A stretch of DNA of 64,000 bases from Rhyacophila brunnea (GCA_022495005.1 JAGYXB010001611.1:181309-245308), one strand, 5' to 3'. Positions 36,901-51,900 are shown, counted from the first letter of the stretch. The notes: generated by a model not told the origin, from the letters alone. Numbers and translations: made by a program.

Positions 36901-39900
36901 AAGCGACATTATAATTAATTTGCGGTAGATAGACGGAAAGCCGCGAAATACTATGGCGACGGATACAAAATGCGTTTTAAAAAATGCTATATGTCCGATT
37001 GTGTAAAGTTTTAAAAGATTATCTTTGATTCAAATTGAAGTAATTTCAGGACTCCAAAAATCGAATAAAAGTGCTAAAAAATAAACAAAGTGTCCTTTAA
37101 AAAAAGAAATTAGTGTGTACTCCAAAATGTTTTAGGATAATAATATAAGGAGATAATTAAAAATAGTTCATGTTTTTATTTTTTGCGAATATTCTTCCAC
37201 AAAATAAAAGTTTTAATTAGTAGTAACTAAAGAATACTACAAATACTGTATCATACACAAATATACTGTTGTGAACCCCTGATCATAATGTATAATCTGT
37301 ATTGCAGACTTTGGCCCACACCCTCCAAGGTTTAGGGCAGGATGAGGGGATGTACCAGCAGTACATACCCCTGGCGCTGCATCTGGCCGAGGAGCACTTC
37401 CTCTGCCACCAGTCCAGGGATGTCCAGCTGCTCATCGCCTGCTGCATTGCTGATGTGCTCAGGGTTTACGCCCCGGAAGCACCTTACAAGGAACAGGATC
37501 AAGTCAAGGTATTTAAAATAGGAATTAAAATTCCAGTAATTATGTCTGCTTTGATCATCTGTCGATGATAAATTTACATTTTATTTACGATTGAAAACGA
37601 TTGAGAAATCTTATAGTATTCGCTCCTCTGCGATGAGCCCGAAATGTCAAGGATAGAAGGAGGAAGAACATGCAGCGAAAACCCAAAAATTTATTACGAT
37701 AACATGACAACCGTGAAAGTCTCACACATTATGTTTTAGTAATAATATGCAATTTTGTCATATCTGAAATATCACATGCCCCAACAGATTCACAAATTAT
37801 TGAAAACCATTACTTACTGTGATATTGATAAAATTGATAATCTCTGTGACCACAAAACAATAATTAATAACCACTTTGTTTTGCCATGAATAATGTTTGA
37901 TAAGTTACCATAAAGTAAACGAAGAAATGGTAAAAGTCCTTGAATTTAAATATAACTGTTTTGTATTTCGTTTGCTGTAAATTTTCTGTGAACCTGTCTT
38001 CTGAAATATATAGATCGTTTTATTTTTCTACCTTCATCATCATCATCTATAATCCCTTTCCTCTTTGCAGACGATATTCCTGTTCCTCATCAAGCAGCTG
38101 TCTGGTCTGCGTGACCCCAAAGACCCCGCCTTTAAGCGGTACTTCTACCTGCTGGAGAACTTGGCCTATGTGAAGTCATTCAACATGTGCTTCGAGCTGG
38201 AGGATTGCCAGGAGATATTCTGCGCCCTCTTTGCCCTCATGTTTAAGATTGTCAAGTTAGTAATAATTGATTTTGTTACATTTACACAATATATTATTTA
38301 CCTACCCAGAATGCTGGAAGACCTACCATTAAAGCATTAACGCAGACTTTGTTTGCATCCTTGAGGGCAAGAGAAGATCTGGACGGCTGAAACTAAGATG
38401 GCTGGCTGGATTGCGCCATAGGGGATTTGAGAATTCTCAAATTATTTAAATATACTGGGATGTGAAAAGTTTCTAAAGGAGACCATGGCCCGTTTAAGAG
38501 TGTCGACCCAAAAACGATGATGGTTCGCGAAAATCTATATAGTTATGTATCTTTCAAAATAATCATGTTTCTTTCTTTGTTAAACTTTTGAGATATAGAC
38601 TCTCAAAATGGTGTTTTATGTCAGCTTAATCTATAATCTATGATCTTAATCTAGAATCTATGCAATCACATTTAGCGTACTAAAAATATAAATTATCTCT
38701 CAAAAAATTTAATATGTTTATCTAATGTGTATTATTTTGGTTGTTGAGATGTGCGAATGAAATTTAATTTAATTGTTCAATCGTTTTGGGTGTTTCGAAA
38801 AGGCGAGTTGGCAACACGCGATGTGCATGATGAAACAAGGCAAAAAATCAGTCGGAGCAATTCTTATTGGGTGGATAAATGGTAGAATAAGTAAAAATTA
38901 AATGACCATTTTTGTTCCTTAGCAAGCATAATATGCTGGTTCTCCAAAACATTTACGACATATTATTAACTTTTTCGGGGAATGGTTTTTTCCACAGAAC
39001 AGATAATAAATAGAATACTGATAGGCAATATTCAATACGCCGCATGGTGAAGCAGGCTTTTGAATGTGTGAGTGTCCTACGAAAATGAAGCACGCATTAT
39101 GCACGCGCAATAGTGTGTGTAATACACCAACATTAAATGAGCGTAAATGCATAAACCGAGAGCAGTTTTTAGTATTCGACATAAAACGTATTCTTAACAC
39201 GTGTGTAAGTTTAACCCGGATTCTTCTTTACTCGAGTCGGTTACCTGCTATCGCCTTACCCGTTCCCTGGTTTTTTCCCATTGGGTCTTTGCACTGGATT
39301 AGATAAACTTTGAATAAGGAAGGAAAGAAGAAATTTTTGGTAGCTCTACCAACTCGGCCACCGTGGGTGCTGTATAAAATAGCTTAATATGTAATACAGT
39401 AAAATATAGTATTGATGAATTGGCAAAAATTATTTATGTCAGTTCTTGTAAATGTGATAAGTACACAATAGTCACTTTTACACTACTATATAAAAGCATG
39501 CATATAACAGATAATGTAATACCCCGTTTACACGTGCATAGCTTTACTGTGCACAGTAAGAAAATGTATGGGGAAACATTTATTATCCTGCAGTTGGCAA
39601 GATTGCTTGCATGAATCAAACAAGTTTGGAAGCTTCCGAATTGTGATGATTTTTTACGCGAAATGGCGAACCTGCTGGTAAAAAACGAACTACTCATTTG
39701 AGGTTAACCGATTTTCAATACGTCCTGTCAAACAATAGTAGTATAAAATGACAACGTCGCGTCTCGCTTACTCTTGAAGTATGAGATTGGAGAGGCAGTC
39801 AGCACTTTTACGTGTAAACAGTTATTGTCATGATAGTTTAAAATAAGCACTATTGCCGACAGTAATTCCATGCACGTGTTCAGGCGCTATTAAGTTGATG

Positions 39901-42900
39901 TGATTTTTTGATATTATTAGAAAGGTTTTGCCCTTTTATACAGGGGAACTTCTCTAGTTTGCATGCATATAATCGGTACACAAAGTAATTAAAATCAATG
40001 AATATGTGGACTGTAAAAATAAATCGGTAATTTTCTTTATACGCCTACGTACCAGTCTGAAAAATTATACATAAATGTAGCTTTCAAATATTCTGTAAGT
40101 GGGTGAATGACTAAGAATACGAATGTTTCTTTCTGCAGCGATGAGCACTCGTCGAAGGTGAAGTCGTTCATGCTGGACGTGCTGTGCCCGCTGATCACGG
40201 AGAGTGATGTGGTGTCCAACGAGTTGCTGAACATCGTCCTCATCAATCTGGTGGAGCCCAACAAGAAGGAGCGAAAGAACGCCTACTTCCTCGCCAAGGA
40301 GCTCGTCGTCAAGACCAGCGATACACTCGAACCCTACATTCAAACTGTAAGAAACATTACCGATCTCATTAGGCAGGTGACATATCGGTTTCATCAGAGT
40401 TCTGGCGACAAATAATATTTTAATGTTTGCATTGGTTATTGGAATAGATTTATGGACACAGCTTTCCGTATTTTTCTGTATGCCTAATCGTAAAGCACAC
40501 GGTCCTACAAGTTGCAACAAATTAAAGACACACAGCGCTGCAAGTTACCGTGTTCGCGATGTGGATACTAGGTCGGTTTGGCTATGTCAGATGTGCATAG
40601 CATTGCCTATGCAAAGACTGAAATGTGAGGTGAAATATCAACATTTGAATGGTGTTATTATAAAACTTACTCGAGATTGATTGAGATTTTCTTCAGACTA
40701 TTAACATTTAGCCTTTTTTTAAATTGCTTAGCAACTGCCGTCACACAAATGAAGGTAAGAAGTTCTTTTGGGTTAATTTACCGCTAAAAAGTCTCATGGT
40801 CGTGTTAAGGTGCATTTAGACCAAGCGAACGAATGTTCATTCTTCCCCCACTCCTTGCCAAAAAGCGTTTACGTCGAGAGAATTTCGCTGGAGTGGGGGA
40901 GAATGAACATTCGCTCGCTTGGTCTAAATCAGGCCTTAGGATTGGTTGCAATGTACAAAACTTTGAATCCATTACATCACTTGTTCCTATGGTAACAAGA
41001 TGGTATCAGTTTCAAAATAATTTAGTGGAATATACTCTTAAGATATTCTCAACTGGGCTATTGTACCATTTCGAGGGTTGTATATATTATGTAAAAGCTT
41101 GTGGATTAAGCTGACTTATTTGTTTCATGTATTTAATTATTGTTGTTTCTGTTTGTCTACAGTTCTTCAACCATGTTTTGATCTTGGGCAAGGAAGAGCG
41201 GATGCTGCCCATCTGCAGCAAGGTGTACGAACTGATCTACGAGCTGAACCAGTGCTGCCCCAGCGTTCTGCTCTCTGTCCTGCCACAGCTCGAGTGCAAA
41301 CTTAAAAGTGCACACGAAGTTGAGAGGCTTAGTGAGTGCTTACCTACACTTACCTACTCACCCTGCTAACAAGCTTATACCGAAAGAAATATTTAATGCA
41401 GGATTATTATAATCGGAATATTGTTTCTTTATGTCAGCGTATTCTGCGAATTTTCTTTTCATTTTGCCACTTTTCTTCAATATATTTAATTTGAATGTGG
41501 ATTAAATGGAAAATCTTTCATTCAGACATGCTCAATAACTATGTTATATTTTTCTTCCCATAAAATGTAATTTTCACTCCAATCCAAGTTGATGGAAGCT
41601 TCACTAATTTCCTGCCAGGTGAAATCCAAGGGAACAGGGGAAATCCAAATTTAAAACAATATTAGAGTAGATTTATTGAAACAGTTAAATCCATAGATTA
41701 TGTTACCTGATTTTCGTCCGAGAACATATCGTGGGTATTCTGCGAAAAAGCACTAAGTCAAAATTTTGCTGTTTTGACTTAATAATGAGGTAATCTTATT
41801 AAGAGTACGCTCTATAGTCTACAAAAACACACACAGTCATATCTATAAAACTGGCGAAGATAATTTATGTTATAAGTCAAAAAGACATACATCAATTCAG
41901 AGAAAAGGCACTAAAGGGACTTAGTGCATTTGCTTCTCTCATTCTCAGGCTATATTCACAAAATTCTGCGTGCGAAACTGCACTAAGTCATACTCAAAGC
42001 AATATCGCAGAAAGGAATTTGCCTTTTATATATATAAAACAAGTTAAGACCGTCCAAACTTTCAAACTCGATTATTTCAAAACTAGTATTTTTGACTTAA
42101 TGCTTATTCGCAGAATACCCACGATATTGGTAATCGTCAATTCAACTGTCACCGATCGTCGACGGAGTTGTCTGCCAAAATAGGAATTATTCTACTTAGG
42201 CCGTAAGTCTAGGGAATTCAAAATGACATGTCACGATCGTGGGAGGCGATCGGGGCAAAAGATATTTAAGGAATATTTAGACGAACCATCACAAATAATC
42301 ATATGTCAAATGTGCAAGTCATTTCTCTCAGTTGTCGATCTATTGGTTTATACAAACTGCCTTGTTTAATTTCAATCTGCCATTTACAAAAAAATAATTT
42401 TGCTCTAGCTAGCAAATGAACCACACTAAAAACATAAAGAAATACTATGATAGGACTATAGGATGTTTTAATTCTAAATGTTAACATTTTCCTTTATTAT
42501 AGTCTAACTCTTTGGTTCTTTACACAGTGTGAATTAATAACATTTACTACATATCAAAGCGGTATACTGAATTTTATTATTGCAGGCGCTGTTGCACTAC
42601 TGGCTCGCATGTTCTCCGAGAAAGAGTCGACGCTGGCGCGCATGTACCCACCACTGTGGCGAGCTTTCTTGGGCCGTTTCAATGACATTGCTGTACAAAT
42701 CCGCATCAAGTGTGTGCAGTACTGCATGCACTTCCTCGTGCATCACCCGGACCTGCGCAAGGACATTACAGACACCCTCAAGATGAGGCAGCACGACGGG
42801 GAGGAACAAGTCAGGTATATGATGCACGCCTCACATTGATCCACTTTGACAACACCAGCAATGTTTATTGACTTTTTCACCAAACTCAGATGATTGGCCT

Positions 42901-45900
42901 TGCGAATAATTGCAAATATTTACACTCTCTGAGGTATTTCAAATTTCATCAATAAATGCCTACCAACTTTGTAATTTAAGTCAACTGATGATTTATAGCT
43001 GAGTTTGAATCCCCTTTTTTGTATCATTGACTATGGCTAAAAAGCATTACGTCCAAGTTATAAAGACGAAAACTGCAAGATGTCTACTTCCTAGAAGCGG
43101 TCACAATTATCCTGATACTGTTTTCTAGAATTCAACAAAGTAATAAAGATAAAATAATATTCCATCTTCTCAACAGATATGAAGTGGTAATGGCGATTGT
43201 GTCAACGGCTCAGCGCGATTTCGAAGTGGTCTCTCAGTCGGATGACCTTTTGGACTTTGTGAAGGAGCGCACCCTCGACAAGAAGTTCAAGATCCGCAAG
43301 GAGGCCATGGCCGGCCTCGCCATGATCTACAAAAAGCACCTCATGGACCCCAATGTGCCGCAGGCCACCAAGAAGGCCGTTATGTGGATCAAGGATAAAA
43401 TACTCCACGGTAAGCATCATAGCAATGTGTAATAAAAATGTGCTTGTATCAAAGCAGTTATTTTAACTCCCGTGTCTAATTTGAAGCAGTGGGGTATAGG
43501 AATAGGAATAAACAAAATATTTTTTTTTTTACTTGTGTCGCCTGCGAAAAAATGGATAAACTAGCCCTACTGATAAAATGGTCGTCCATCAGTGTCCTAT
43601 TCTTCTTCTTCTTCGATGGCGCTACAGCTCAAGTCGAGCCCTGGCCTCCACCGCTGTCCTCCAGCCGGAACGGTCCTCCGCACGTCTCTTCCAGTTCCTG
43701 ATTTTTAGCAGCTGGTTGGCATCTTTGTAACATTATCACCCCATCGTGTGCGTGGTTTTCCCACTGGTCTTTTCCCCCTGGTTTTCCTTCGAGGATCTTC
43801 TTCGGTATCCGTGACTCAGGCATGCGCTGGACATGGCCTGCCCAGCTTAGCCTCTGGAGTTTTATGAAGTTGGAGAGTTTTGAATCTTGGTATAAGCGGT
43901 ATAGTTCCGTATTGTACCTAATTCTCCACTCCCCACCATCATTCATGGGTCCGTATATCCGCCTAAGGATCTTTCTCTCAGTCCTATTCTGTGTGTTAAA
44001 TTTATAATATGCACATTCGGATTTGTTTAGCTAAAGAATTCTTCACAGAACTCTGCATTCGGGCCTTAGTTCTTTGACTAGGTCTTGCATTTAGCTTGCA
44101 ACAGATCTGTCATTTTTCATTGTATGTATAGTAAAGTACATAACATGATGGCTTTAGGCTTAGGCCTTCCACTCATGGGAATATTCAAAAAAGACTGAAA
44201 CTAAAATACCAGCCAGTATCTAGCTAATGTATTTCAATGGCGGCTCGCTGACGGTAAGACTGGAATCTCTGTTTCAAAACGTTCAAGACCGAAACCGAAG
44301 AGACGCGACATGCCAGTCTCCCAGTCTCAGTTTCGAGTCGCTCATAAAACAGTGGTGCCAATATCAGTAGATTCGATGAAAAATCATATTTTCTTACCAA
44401 AATTGGTAGCACTGAACTGAACTGAACAAGCAATAACAAGTCAAAAGTTAAAGATGGGCGAACCGATTTTTAATTTAAAATTTGTGGCAGAAGTTGAAAA
44501 ATCCCCTGCCTGTATAATTACAGGCTGCCAGAATATTCCCGTAAAGATATTACGGAAAAAGCTTGGAATGAAGTAGGAAAGACAATTGGTTTTTAACCCG
44601 GCGCCCGCTTCTGTCACGAGAGTAGTATGCGAAATTTCGCAAAACTACGGGGCTACAGCGCTTCTGTCGCCAATGTTGTACGCAAAAATGCGCCGGTCGA
44701 TTATGTAGAATATACATGACGCATGATTTTGAAATCTCTACCATAATTTGCCTTATTTCATTACCAACGGTGACATATATGTAACATTGTCAAATAAATT
44801 GTGTTACAATACTAAAACTAAAATGTTTGACATGCCTTCGACAGGCCGTCAATCTACGCTCATTTAATTTTGGTTTGAAACATCGTGCCACTTTACTGCG
44901 TTTGCGCAGTATGCGTAATATCACTGTTGTGAGAGGACTGTGCAAGGAATCGCTCTTGTCGTTTTTCCATACAAAATATTACGTATTTTACGCGATCTAT
45001 TGTATTGTGTGAATTTTATTATAATATTTTGTCTGTGTTATTGTTTATGTGTTTTTAACCATACCATTCATTTGTATTAAACTGTTAAAAAGTGTTTTGA
45101 CTATATTTTTTTGGACTATTTTACCTTTGTTATTGTGTGAGTGTTTGGTTGAGAACTTTTTTCAAACTTCAATATGGCTGGTTTAAGTGAGGAATTGGAC
45201 TCCGATTACGAAATGTCTCAAGAAGAATTGGAACCATCTGACCTCAGTGATGTAGATATATCGGAAGAGCCAATTGAACACTTGAGAACATGGACATCCG
45301 GACCCCATGTTCCGATCGTATATGAGTTTGATGATTTTCAATCCGGCATAGCAAACAGCGATTTGACTGAGACTTCGCCTGAGTGTCTTTTTTTTAAACA
45401 TTTTTTAAACCGTGATATAATGTTGAAGGTAGTCCAACAAACGAACATTTTTTTCCACTACCAGTATAACACTCAAGAACTTGGACCAAAATCACGTTCT
45501 CATAATTGGATCGATACAACTGTATCAGAATTATATGCATTTTTTGCGGTGTCAATGCTCATGACACGAAACAAACATTTGTCACTAGAAGAACACTGGA
45601 GTACGGATTGTTTTTTAAGTGCACCTATTTTCGGTCAGACGATGCCTAGAGACCGATATGAGTTATTGCTCCAAATGCTCCATTTTTCCGATCCAACAAG
45701 TGTTACCTCAGATAGACTAAATAAAATTAGGTTACTTTTAGAGCATACACGCAAAATTTTCAAAGACACGATGATTCCGCATCAAAATCTCTGTATCGAT
45801 GAGAGCATTATTGTTTTTAAAGGAAGACTTATTTTTAAACAATTCATTCCATCGAAGCGTCATCGTTTCGGTATCAAAATGTTCGTGCTGTGTGACGTTA

Positions 45901-48900
45901 TGACGGGCTATATTTTAGATTTTATTATTTATTGTGGTGACGGGACAGACATAGTGGATAGCCAAAACTTTGGAATTTCCGGAGCTGTTGTGACAACGCT
46001 GCTGACCGAGTATCTGGGCAAAGGGCATTCGTTGTGGTGCGATAACTGGTACACCGGTCCACAGTTATTCAAACACCTCCATGAAAATAAAACCAATGCT
46101 TGTGGGACTGTACGTAAGAATCGCAAAGAAATGCCATGCTTCAAAAAGTTGAAAAAGGGGGAGACAGAGGTAAAGTCAAACAGCCCATTGTTGGCTCTCA
46201 AATGGTGTGACAGAAGAGATGTCCACATGCTTACAACCATGCACGATGACTCTTTCGGTCCAACCGGTAAAACTAATTTTAGAACCGGAGAACCCATTAT
46301 GAAGCCAAAGTGCATCTTAGATTATAATAAAAATATGGGGACTGTCGACAAGGCCGACATGATGCTCAGCAGCTTGTCATGCATGAGGAAATCTGTGAAA
46401 TGGTACAAAAAGGTAGCATTTCACATGATTGACCTCTATTTATTAAATGCTTTCTATATGTATAAATCTGTTACTGGTAGTAAAAAAACTTTAGGAGAAT
46501 TTCAGTTAGTCGTGATAAAACAATTAGTTGCTAAGTACGCTGTGAAAATCACGAAAACTCCACAACCCAGACCATCGACTAGTGAAAATCCATTGAGGTT
46601 GTTGCCTAGAACTTTAACAGATCATTTGCCGCAACACATTCCGCCCACGGCAAATAATAAAAAGCCCAGAAGACGCTGTCATGTGTGCGGAAATTCAAAA
46701 ATTAATAAAAAAAAAACATCTCTATCTAGATATATGTGTTGTATTTGCAATGTGGCTTTATGTCTTAGTCCGTGTTATAAAATCTACCACTCTTCAAAAC
46801 AATTTTAAATGTGTAAAGTAAAAATAAATATGTAACTCAGTAATAATATTTAATAGCTGTTTAAGTGTCTGCCTAAAAGTTTGTTTAGTCTAAAATTATT
46901 GTGCTATATTTACGACCATACTCAGGGAAAAAACATTATGTGTGATTTTATTACCATTTGTGAAGTGTTTCTATACTCGCGTCAAGCACGAGCGTGACGA
47001 ATAACAAAATGCAAGCCTTGCAGTGCTCCATATACATAAAACAAAATGGCGGAAATCTTATAAATGGTGAGTCTTTGTATAGAATTAATTTCTTCGGATA
47101 TTTTTGACATTATGACTGATTTATTACGGTTTTTTAATGTTGTAAAATAATCTGAACATGTCTAGGCGCCTAAAGAGCCATAAAACTCATTTTTTATTGC
47201 CATTTTTATTATGAAACACAGAAGTTAAATTAAACAAAAACTGTCACCGCGGAGAGTGAATTCGTCATACTACAATAGGCCGCGAGTGCCAGGTTAACAG
47301 GTTATGAGATTATTATTTCAAGTGGGTTTTAGTAGCGCCGTGTACGAAGCATCGGTCATTGGCCAGTTTATGAGTTCCATCACCAACCAGTTTGTCGGAT
47401 TTTAGTTTATTCATGAGCGAAAGGCCTTAATGACGCTGAAATGTAATTATTTTATTAAAATTCTATCTAAATATTTGCAATCTTAAAACATATTTCAAAT
47501 GTAGGTTATTGCGTCATTATAACTGTTGACGATTTGGCAGATGATATGCTTCTAAACCTTAAGACATCGATGGAATGCATTTTGCAAACCCACAATCTAT
47601 AATATTTATAATATGTACGTACATACAATGCAATGTTGATGCACTACTATTTTTTTCATAGGTTATTACATGACTACAATGGAAGATCGCCTCCTGGTGG
47701 AGAGATTATTGAACACTTCCCTTGTACCGTATACCCTCTGCCCTGCCGACCGCATGAAAAAACTCTACTATCTTCTTGGAAACATTGATGAGAATGCCAC
47801 TAAGGCTTTTGTCGTTTTGCAGAAGCATCAATTAGCGTGAGTTATCTTTACTATTTAGTGATCAGTCTAGGCTATGATGTAAAAACAATTTATTATTTGA
47901 CACTAGTGTGACAAACTTCATTGTGTATCCCATTGTACTCACAGTATTCTTAGAATAATCATCTTATTCCAGTGTAAGGAGGAGTGTAGCGGAATGGGTG
48001 GAGCTTCACAGGCAACCGCAGACGGCAAACGTGGTGAAAGAAATCAAATCGCGAGTCCATCTAATCTCGAGCAAGTTCCTACCGGAGCCCGTTAAGGCTC
48101 AGGAGTTCCTCAGCAAGTTCTCGGCGCACCTCAAACAAGACATGCAACTCCTCAAAGGGATGGAGGCTATTTTGAGTCCAGACGTCAGTTGCGAGGACTG
48201 TGTCAAGACAACCGTAAGTCTATATCTCTACATGACCAACTTATCGAAAAGGTAAAACTCTTCTTCTTTTGTGGCACCACAGCCTGGGGCGCTCGCAAGT
48301 TTTGTAAGCCATCAAGGTACTGAAATCTTAGTTATTCCCACAACCCGTTTTCCTTCTGGACCATTAAACCAGGGGCATTCTGTCAGAGCTTATTTATAAT
48401 AAATGAATACACTAAATGAATTTTACTTCTGATATGACGAATGTTTTAATACATAATAATTTATTTCACTACAACATAATTAATATGAGATAATGAAAAA
48501 AGCATCTAGAGATTTGATAAATGATTTGAAATAAATAGCTACATTATTTTCCTCAGTGTAATCTTTCAATGAAGCATTGCAGTGCGTACCATATTTACCA
48601 CTGTAGTAGCACAGTGAAGTCATATACTCTGTAATGATTATTAACTCAACCATCCAATATGAATAGTAGATACAAACACGGCAGTTTTATCAGTTTGACT
48701 TTAACAACCAATTTTTAAATGAATCCTTTGACTATACCTACCACATATTTTGTCTTAGTAGTACTTGTTCGCGTAATATTACATCAAACTTAACTTGCTT
48801 TATGAAAATTCTACTAGGCTTACGTTCTGAAGAAACTGGGCCAGCCAATCATGACCAACCTGTACTACAACACGGTGAAGATGCTTCTAGAGAGAGTCAG

Positions 48901-51900
48901 CTCCGTTATGATCGACAGAGAAGCTTTGAAGATACTCATTTCGTACGTGGAGGACTGCCTGCGAGGTGGAAACATCATTGACGAAGCGTGTCTCAATCCC
49001 AACACGGCTGGACTAAAAGGACTTAGACTCTTGGTGGTGAGGCTTCCTGTTTAATTCATTTTGAGAAACCATTCTAATCTGCAATTAATAGTTATTGAGT
49101 GACCTTTAACAGTTTAGCGCAGCCATTCTCTCTATAACTCTCAGCGGTTTAGATAAAATTTTATGTGTAATTGTTCTTAGATGCTGTCATATGTATTCCC
49201 GTCACACTTCCTGCACGAAGACATTCTGCAGCACCTCCTATCCATGTTGGAGATGGAAGACGAATCGGTTGCCCCACAAATTCTCGCCACACTCACCTTC
49301 CTCGGAAAATATAAACCACTCAGTAAGTAATGTCAAGATAATCTCGACCAACATAAATTGTACAGTGCTCAAATTTAGAACTAATTTAATTACAGTATTA
49401 ACAAATACTGTATAGAATTCCAAATGTTGTTATGTAACGTCCTCATTCAGAGGGTAACTACCTTATACTGGTGTTCTTATACACATAAATTGGAAGGTTT
49501 GAACCCACATCTCGATATCGATTGAGAGTTTTGACAATTAAGCTACTGACCCAAGTACTGTCCATGCTGATATTTCCTAATAAGTACGCATCGCATCTGA
49601 GGTCTTTTTCAAACTCCGTCATTAATAACAACCATTTTATGCAATTTTGAATCAAGTTAGTCAAATTCTTTACTTTGATTCAGATGCTGTCTGTCTTTTT
49701 TTCTGTTTTTTGTATGTTCAATATTTTTTTTTTATTAACATCGAGTTATTATTTTATAGATGAATCGTGCCCCACTCTCTTCCCACGACTGGCAGAATTA
49801 TGCAAAGCTTATGCGGAAGTCGGTACACCAAAACAGGCCAAAAACGCTATCAGGTATATGTTGTTACAACATGTTTATATACTAATTACCGAGTACAATG
49901 ATGGAGAGTTATTTCCTCACTGCCGTTTTAAGGTCTGATTACACTCCAGGTTCGACGACTCATGCCGACCGTCGTGAGCAATCTTCAACCTTAAATGTCA
50001 ATTTTAAACAATGATTCGGCTACCAATTTTTATCATGTCAACGCTTGGATTGATTGGTTCATAATATACGTATATCGTACTATAAATGTCAATGCAAACT
50101 ATTCGAGATTACAATTAGACACGACTGCTACCAAATTGGTCATTCATATAAACTCAAAGTAAATACAGTAAAACCTCGTTAATACGAATTCCATGGGACC
50201 GAAAATCGAAAAAAAATTCGAAATATGAAATGTATGGGGGGAAAATATTAAATTTTTTTTTGATTTTCATTCAGATTCATTTCAGTTTCCGATCATAATA
50301 TGCCTACCAAATTTTAGATACAATTCTTTCAAATTAAAATCTGTGCAAATACCATGTCAGGATTATTTCTGTGGCTATTTGGCAGAAGCAGATATGTCGA
50401 TTTTTGGTGTTTTGAGGTTTAAATGCAGATTTGTTCTTCTATGTCTATATTTTTATTTGCCAAAATCAGATATGGCTTATCTCTTCTACTGACTTCATAA
50501 TCAACGAAACAAGTTTCAGATATGTTTAAAATTAAGCAAGTCATATTTGCCAATACAAGATATGGTACCATATCTGCTTCTGGCAAAATAATAAGTATTG
50601 AATATAATCAATGTATTCTATTTGCCAAAACAAGATATGGCTGCTGTTTTGGTAGTTACTGTTTTTTGTAGGAACAGTTTTTTTATTATAATGTCTTATA
50701 ATAACTGAAATTGACAACTCTGATATTCTATCCTCAACATGGCGCAGTGAAAATGCAGTACTAGATGAGCAAGCCACAGAACACGCGATTCCAATGTCTG
50801 TGTCGCAAGCAGATCATGATATTCAAATTACCGAATCTCAACAAAACTTTGCCTCGTCGGATGACGAACCCGTTGCTCAACAGATTAGAAAAAATTCTGC
50901 TAACAGCTCTTATAATCCGTGTACATCTACATCTCGAAGCACGAATTCATCTCAAGAAAAAATCAAGAATAAAATTATCAAGGTACATGAAGAACTTGAA
51001 AGACTGCGGCAAAGAGTATAAAACTCGTGGTAGTGTGGCTAAACCTGAAAAGCTGTTTATACCATTAGAGTCCTGTTGCCGTTATAAATATTTTAGCATG
51101 CTTAGTGAAAACAATCAGAAGGATATGTTCGCAAAAATTCTGGGAATGAATAGTAAAGACACGGCTGACCAATTCCTCGCAGACAACATTACCATTAATG
51201 ACAAATTAATAGAGAGGAAAGGAAGAGGCAACGGTGGTCAAGTAAAAGAACGCATGATTACAGCTATTTATAAAGTAAATTTAGTAAAAGTTTGCAAGAA
51301 GATGTTTCAGAATGTTTTTGGCGTATCCTGAAATAAAATTGATGTCGCAATTGTGAAAAAACGCAGCTCGGAAACAGGAATTATAGACGGTGACCAAAGA
51401 GGGCGTCACGAACCACACAATAAAAATAACATTGAAGAAATTGAAGTAACTAATCATATTAACAGGTTTCCGAAATACCAAAGTCACTACTCCCGAAGAC
51501 ATACAAGCTAGCTTTATGTATCTCCGCAACTTAATATTGCAAAGATGTATGATATGTATAAAAATGAACGGACTTCTCAACAGAAAATACTTTTTACATA
51601 TTCTAAATATGCTTCAATTTTTCGTGAACTAGGCTACAAATTTAAAAGTCCTAGTATAGACACTTGTAAAGTATGTGATACATATAACATTCAGATTAAG
51701 TGTGCAAATGATTTAGAAAGGAAAGCTGAACTTAATGAAAAAACACTTGGCTAAGGCTGATGAATCATATAAGAATAAAGAACACGACAAATTGTTATCT
51801 AAAACTAGTCAGTCCACTCGAATGCTAGTTTTTGATTTGCAACAAGGCCTGCCAACGCCTTCCCTGAATACCAACATAGTGTACTATAAAAGGCAACTGT

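Larger units (their letters stand above)
44163..47426. mobile_element. PIF/Harbinger-type element interrupted by piggyBac
   Basis: TTA flanks both outer ends (44160-44162 and 47427-47429), and the ends are inverted: GGCCTTCCACTCATGGGAAT against GGCCTTTCGCTCATGAATAA. The left part (to 44592) and right part (from 47298) both match the complete MITE at 55821-56355, which shows they were once contiguous; the 2.7 kb between is a piggyBac insertion. The left part also keeps the start of a MADF gene, as found in Harbinger elements, which encode a MADF/Myb-like partner beside their transposase. Confidence 0.85.

Noticed and set aside
40065..40520. 151-aa minus-strand open frame
   Set aside because: It is opposite PDS5 exon 4, whose plus-strand frame is conserved; no domain on the minus strand.
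45929..46315. 128-aa minus-strand open frame
   Set aside because: Antisense shadow of the piggyBac transposase.
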